7,637 bases of DNA from Candidatus Avelusimicrobium alvi (GTDB lineage: Bacteria > Elusimicrobiota > Elusimicrobia > Elusimicrobiales > Elusimicrobiaceae), in contig DCTQ01000104.1 of assembly GCA_002329395.1 (NCBI GenBank), positions 7,725-15,361 on the forward strand, given 5' to 3'. Of this stretch, positions 6,142 to 7,637 are shown in pieces; within the stretch, counting starts at the first letter, position 1, and every line of letters starts with the position of its first letter. A program made the translations under genes and the position numbers. A model generated the notes under the pieces. It was not told the DNA's origin. It was given only the letters and a program-made list of their open reading frames with translations, and made no database searches.

Positions 6142-7467
6142 ATGAAAAAAACATTTATTCTGGACACCAACGTGCTTCTGCACGACGTAAACTGTCTGCA
6201 CGCCTTTGAGGATAACGACATTATCATCCCCATGGCCGTAATTGAGGAACTGGACACGTTTAAAAGCGAAGGCGACACCCGCGGCAAAAACGCCCGCATG
6301 GTTTCGCGCACGCTGGACGAAATGCGCAAACAGGGGCGCCTGAACGAAGGGGTAAAGCTGGCCAAGGGCGGCATCCTTAAAATTGAGCTGGACAAACCCA
6401 ACGTGCTCCCGCAGTCCCTGGCGTTTAACAAGGCGGACAATTCCATCCTGAACATCGCCTATACGCTAAGCAAAAAAGAAGGTTCGTATAAAAAGAACGC
6501 CGCGCCCGTCATCGTCGTTACCAAAGACATTAATATGCGCCTGAAAGCCGAAGCCCTGGGCCTGGCGGCGCAGGATTACACCACCGACAAAGTAAACGTG
6601 GACGAACTCTACACCGGGGTGGCGGAAATGGAAGTGCCGTCCGAACAGATTGACGCGTTCTACCGCGACAAAAAACTCGCCGTGGACCCGGCGCTTTATT
6701 TCCCGAATGAATTTATCATCTTAAAATCGGCCGACGGCAGCAAAAAATCGGCCATCGGGCGCGTAGCCAACAACGGCGAATTCGTGCTCCGGCCGCTGGC
6801 CCAGCAGGAGCCGACGGCGTGGGGCATTAAACCGCTTAACAAAGAACAGCGCTTTGCCATGGAACTGCTTTTAGACGACAGCCTGGATATCGTTACCCTC
6901 GTCGGCACCGCCGGCACGGGTAAAACGCTTATCACCCTGGCCACCGGCCTCCAGCGCACCATGGACGAAAACGCCTACCGCCGCCTGGTGGTCTGCCGTT
7001 CCATCGTGCCCGTAGGCAAAGACCTGGGCTTTCTGCCCGGCACCAAAGAAGAAAAGCTGGAAGCCTGGATGGGCGCCATTTACGACAACCTCGCTTTCCT
7101 CGCCGACCGCAAAAACCCGGACGAAGGCGAAGAAAAAGCCCATTACCTCCTGGACAGCGGCAAAATTGAAATCGCTTCCGTTACCCATATGCGCGGCCGC
7201 TCGCTGCCGGGCCAGTATATGATTGTGGACGACGCGCAAAACCTCACCCCGCACGAGATGAAAACCATCCTCACCCGCGCGGGCGAAGGCACCAAAGTGG
7301 TCGTAACGGGCGACCCGTACCAAATTGACACCCCGTACCTGGACGTGGAATCCAACGGGCTGACCTATTTGGTGGACCGCTTAAAAGGCCAAAAGAGCCA
7401 CGGGCACATCACGTTTACCAAAACGGAACGCAGCCGCCTGGCGGATTTGGCTTCCAAACTGCTGTAA
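6142..7467 (+). CDS. PIN domain-PhoH family ATPase (YlaK/PhoH2-type)
   Basis: This 441-residue two-domain protein fuses an N-terminal PIN ribonuclease domain to a PhoH ATPase domain. The related mycobacterial PhoH2 is an ATP-dependent RNA helicase and ribonuclease, so an RNA-processing role is likely by family. The PIN domain (about 1-150) starts with FILDTNVLL and has candidate metal-binding acids D8, E35 or E36, D99 (NKADNSIL) and D129 (VTKDIN). The PhoH domain (about 225-441) has Walker A GTAGTGKT (255-262), RSIVPVGKDLGFLPG (286-300), THMRGRSLPG (348-357), Walker B MIVDDAQNLTP (360-370) and VVTGDPYQIDTPYLD (387-401). The Walker B position often occupied by glutamate (DEAQ) is aspartate here (D364). 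An in-frame ATG at 6037 would add 35 residues but lies before the promoter, so I reject it. No antitoxin-like gene precedes it, unlike mycobacterial phoAT-phoH2. It is monocistronic, with its own terminator. Confidence 0.92.
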   Translation: MKKTFILDTNVLLHDVNCLHAFEDNDIIIPMAVIEELDTFKSEGDTRGKNARMVSRTLDEMRKQGRLNEGVKLAKGGILKIELDKPNVLPQSLAFNKADNSILNIAYTLSKKEGSYKKNAAPVIVVTKDINMRLKAEALGLAAQDYTTDKVNVDELYTGVAEMEVPSEQIDAFYRDKKLAVDPALYFPNEFIILKSADGSKKSAIGRVANNGEFVLRPLAQQEPTAWGIKPLNKEQRFAMELLLDDSLDIVTLVGTAGTGKTLITLATGLQRTMDENAYRRLVVCRSIVPVGKDLGFLPGTKEEKLEAWMGAIYDNLAFLADRKNPDEGEEKAHYLLDSGKIEIASVTHMRGRSLPGQYMIVDDAQNLTPHEMKTILTRAGEGTKVVVTGDPYQIDTPYLDVESNGLTYLVDRLKGQKSHGHITFTKTERSRLADLASKLL

Positions 7468-7482
7468 CAAAACCGCCGCTTT

Positions 7483-7513
7483 AAAAGGGCCTACCCGTTG
7501 GGTGGGCCCTTTT
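7483..7513 (+). terminator. Intrinsic-type terminator after the PIN-PhoH gene
   Basis: A 14-bp stem (7483-7496 with 7500-7513), including one U-G wobble pair, closes a 3-nt GTT loop. The outer pairs are AAAA/TTTT. The hairpin begins 16 nt after the stop codon. The T-run is only four bases long and lies within the stem, so termination may be less efficient than at the 3575 hairpin. The outer A-tract would allow some activity on the minus strand. Confidence 0.8.
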
Positions 7514-7541
7514 GCCCTGATAAAATAGGACTTTTGGCCTC

Positions 7542-7569
7542 TGGAAAAACGGAGCAAAAGCGGTACAAT
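7542..7569 (+). promoter_or_regulatory. Probable promoter of the gene starting at 7614
   Basis: TGGAAA (7542-7547, 4 of 6 matches to TTGACA) and TACAAT (7564-7569, 5 of 6 matches to TATAAT) are separated by 16 nt, the same spacing as the PhoH promoter. Transcription would start near 7576, giving a leader of about 38 nt. Confidence 0.55.
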
Positions 7570-7598
7570 ATATAAAGAAGTGTGCCATTTATTTATTT

Positions 7599-7604
7599 AA
7601 GGAG
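7599..7604 (+). promoter_or_regulatory. Shine-Dalgarno of the partial gene at the right edge
   Basis: AAGGAG lies 9 nt before the ATG at 7614. This is the strongest ribosome-binding site in the window and supports a real gene there. Confidence 0.75.
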
Positions 7605-7613
7605 AAAGTTCCC

Positions 7614-7637
7614 ATGCAATCGTTTCTGTGCCGCCTG
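7614..7637 (+). CDS. Start of an unidentified gene, cut by the window edge
   Basis: Only eight codons are visible (MQSFLCRL). The preceding promoter and AAGGAG ribosome-binding site make a genuine start likely. The peptide is too short to recognise a family or to decide whether it begins a signal sequence, so no function is proposed. Confidence 0.6.

Noticed and set aside
7498..7526. Possible extra promoter (TTGGTG / TAAAAT with extended TGA) after the PhoH gene
   Set aside because: Its -35 would lie inside the terminator hairpin and matches poorly. The downstream TGGAAA/TACAAT pair fits the next gene better.

Overview
The window encodes six complete genes and the first 8 codons of a seventh. 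It reads as core chromosome of a diderm (Gram-negative-type) bacterium: it has a lipoprotein-export ABC transporter (LolC/E-type permease plus LolD), a secreted Sel1-repeat protein, a GH57/DUF3536 glycoside hydrolase and a PIN-PhoH ATPase. The GC-rich coding style and this gene mix would suit Elusimicrobiota, especially a gut-type member. That assignment is inference from gene content only, and I hold it with low to moderate confidence. I see no transposase, phage gene, CRISPR array, rRNA or complete tRNA.

Layout. Positions 1-133 hold no convincing gene and end in a promoter. Positions 134-3555 are a tight four-gene plus-strand operon: lolC/E-type permease, lolD, a secreted Sel1-repeat protein and a membrane-anchored Sel1-repeat protein. 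The junctions are a 1-nt gap, a 4-nt ATGA overlap and a 1-nt TAATG overlap, so translation is probably coupled. A strong hairpin at 3575-3607 ends this operon and, read on the other strand, can also end the convergent GH57 gene (3636-6005, minus). The 136-bp divergent region (6006-6141) carries the start signals of the GH57 gene and a near-consensus promoter for the PIN-PhoH gene (6142-7467, plus). That gene is followed by a hairpin terminator, a new promoter, a good Shine-Dalgarno sequence and the start of an unidentified gene at 7614.

Function. LolC/E and LolD together should extract outer-membrane lipoproteins from the inner membrane. Only one LolC/E-type permease is present here, which suggests a homodimeric (LolF-like) transporter unless a second copy lies elsewhere. 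The two Sel1 proteins are candidate scaffold partners, one predicted periplasmic and one membrane-anchored. The GH57 and PhoH genes have their own promoters and look functionally separate.

The most notable signals are two kinds of translation start (apparently leaderless starts for the permease and GH57 genes, Shine-Dalgarno starts for others), the Lol-Sel1 operon linkage, and an exact 19-bp repeat spaced by one Sel1 unit. I found no clearly new multi-gene system. The Lol-Sel1 operon is the best candidate for follow-up.
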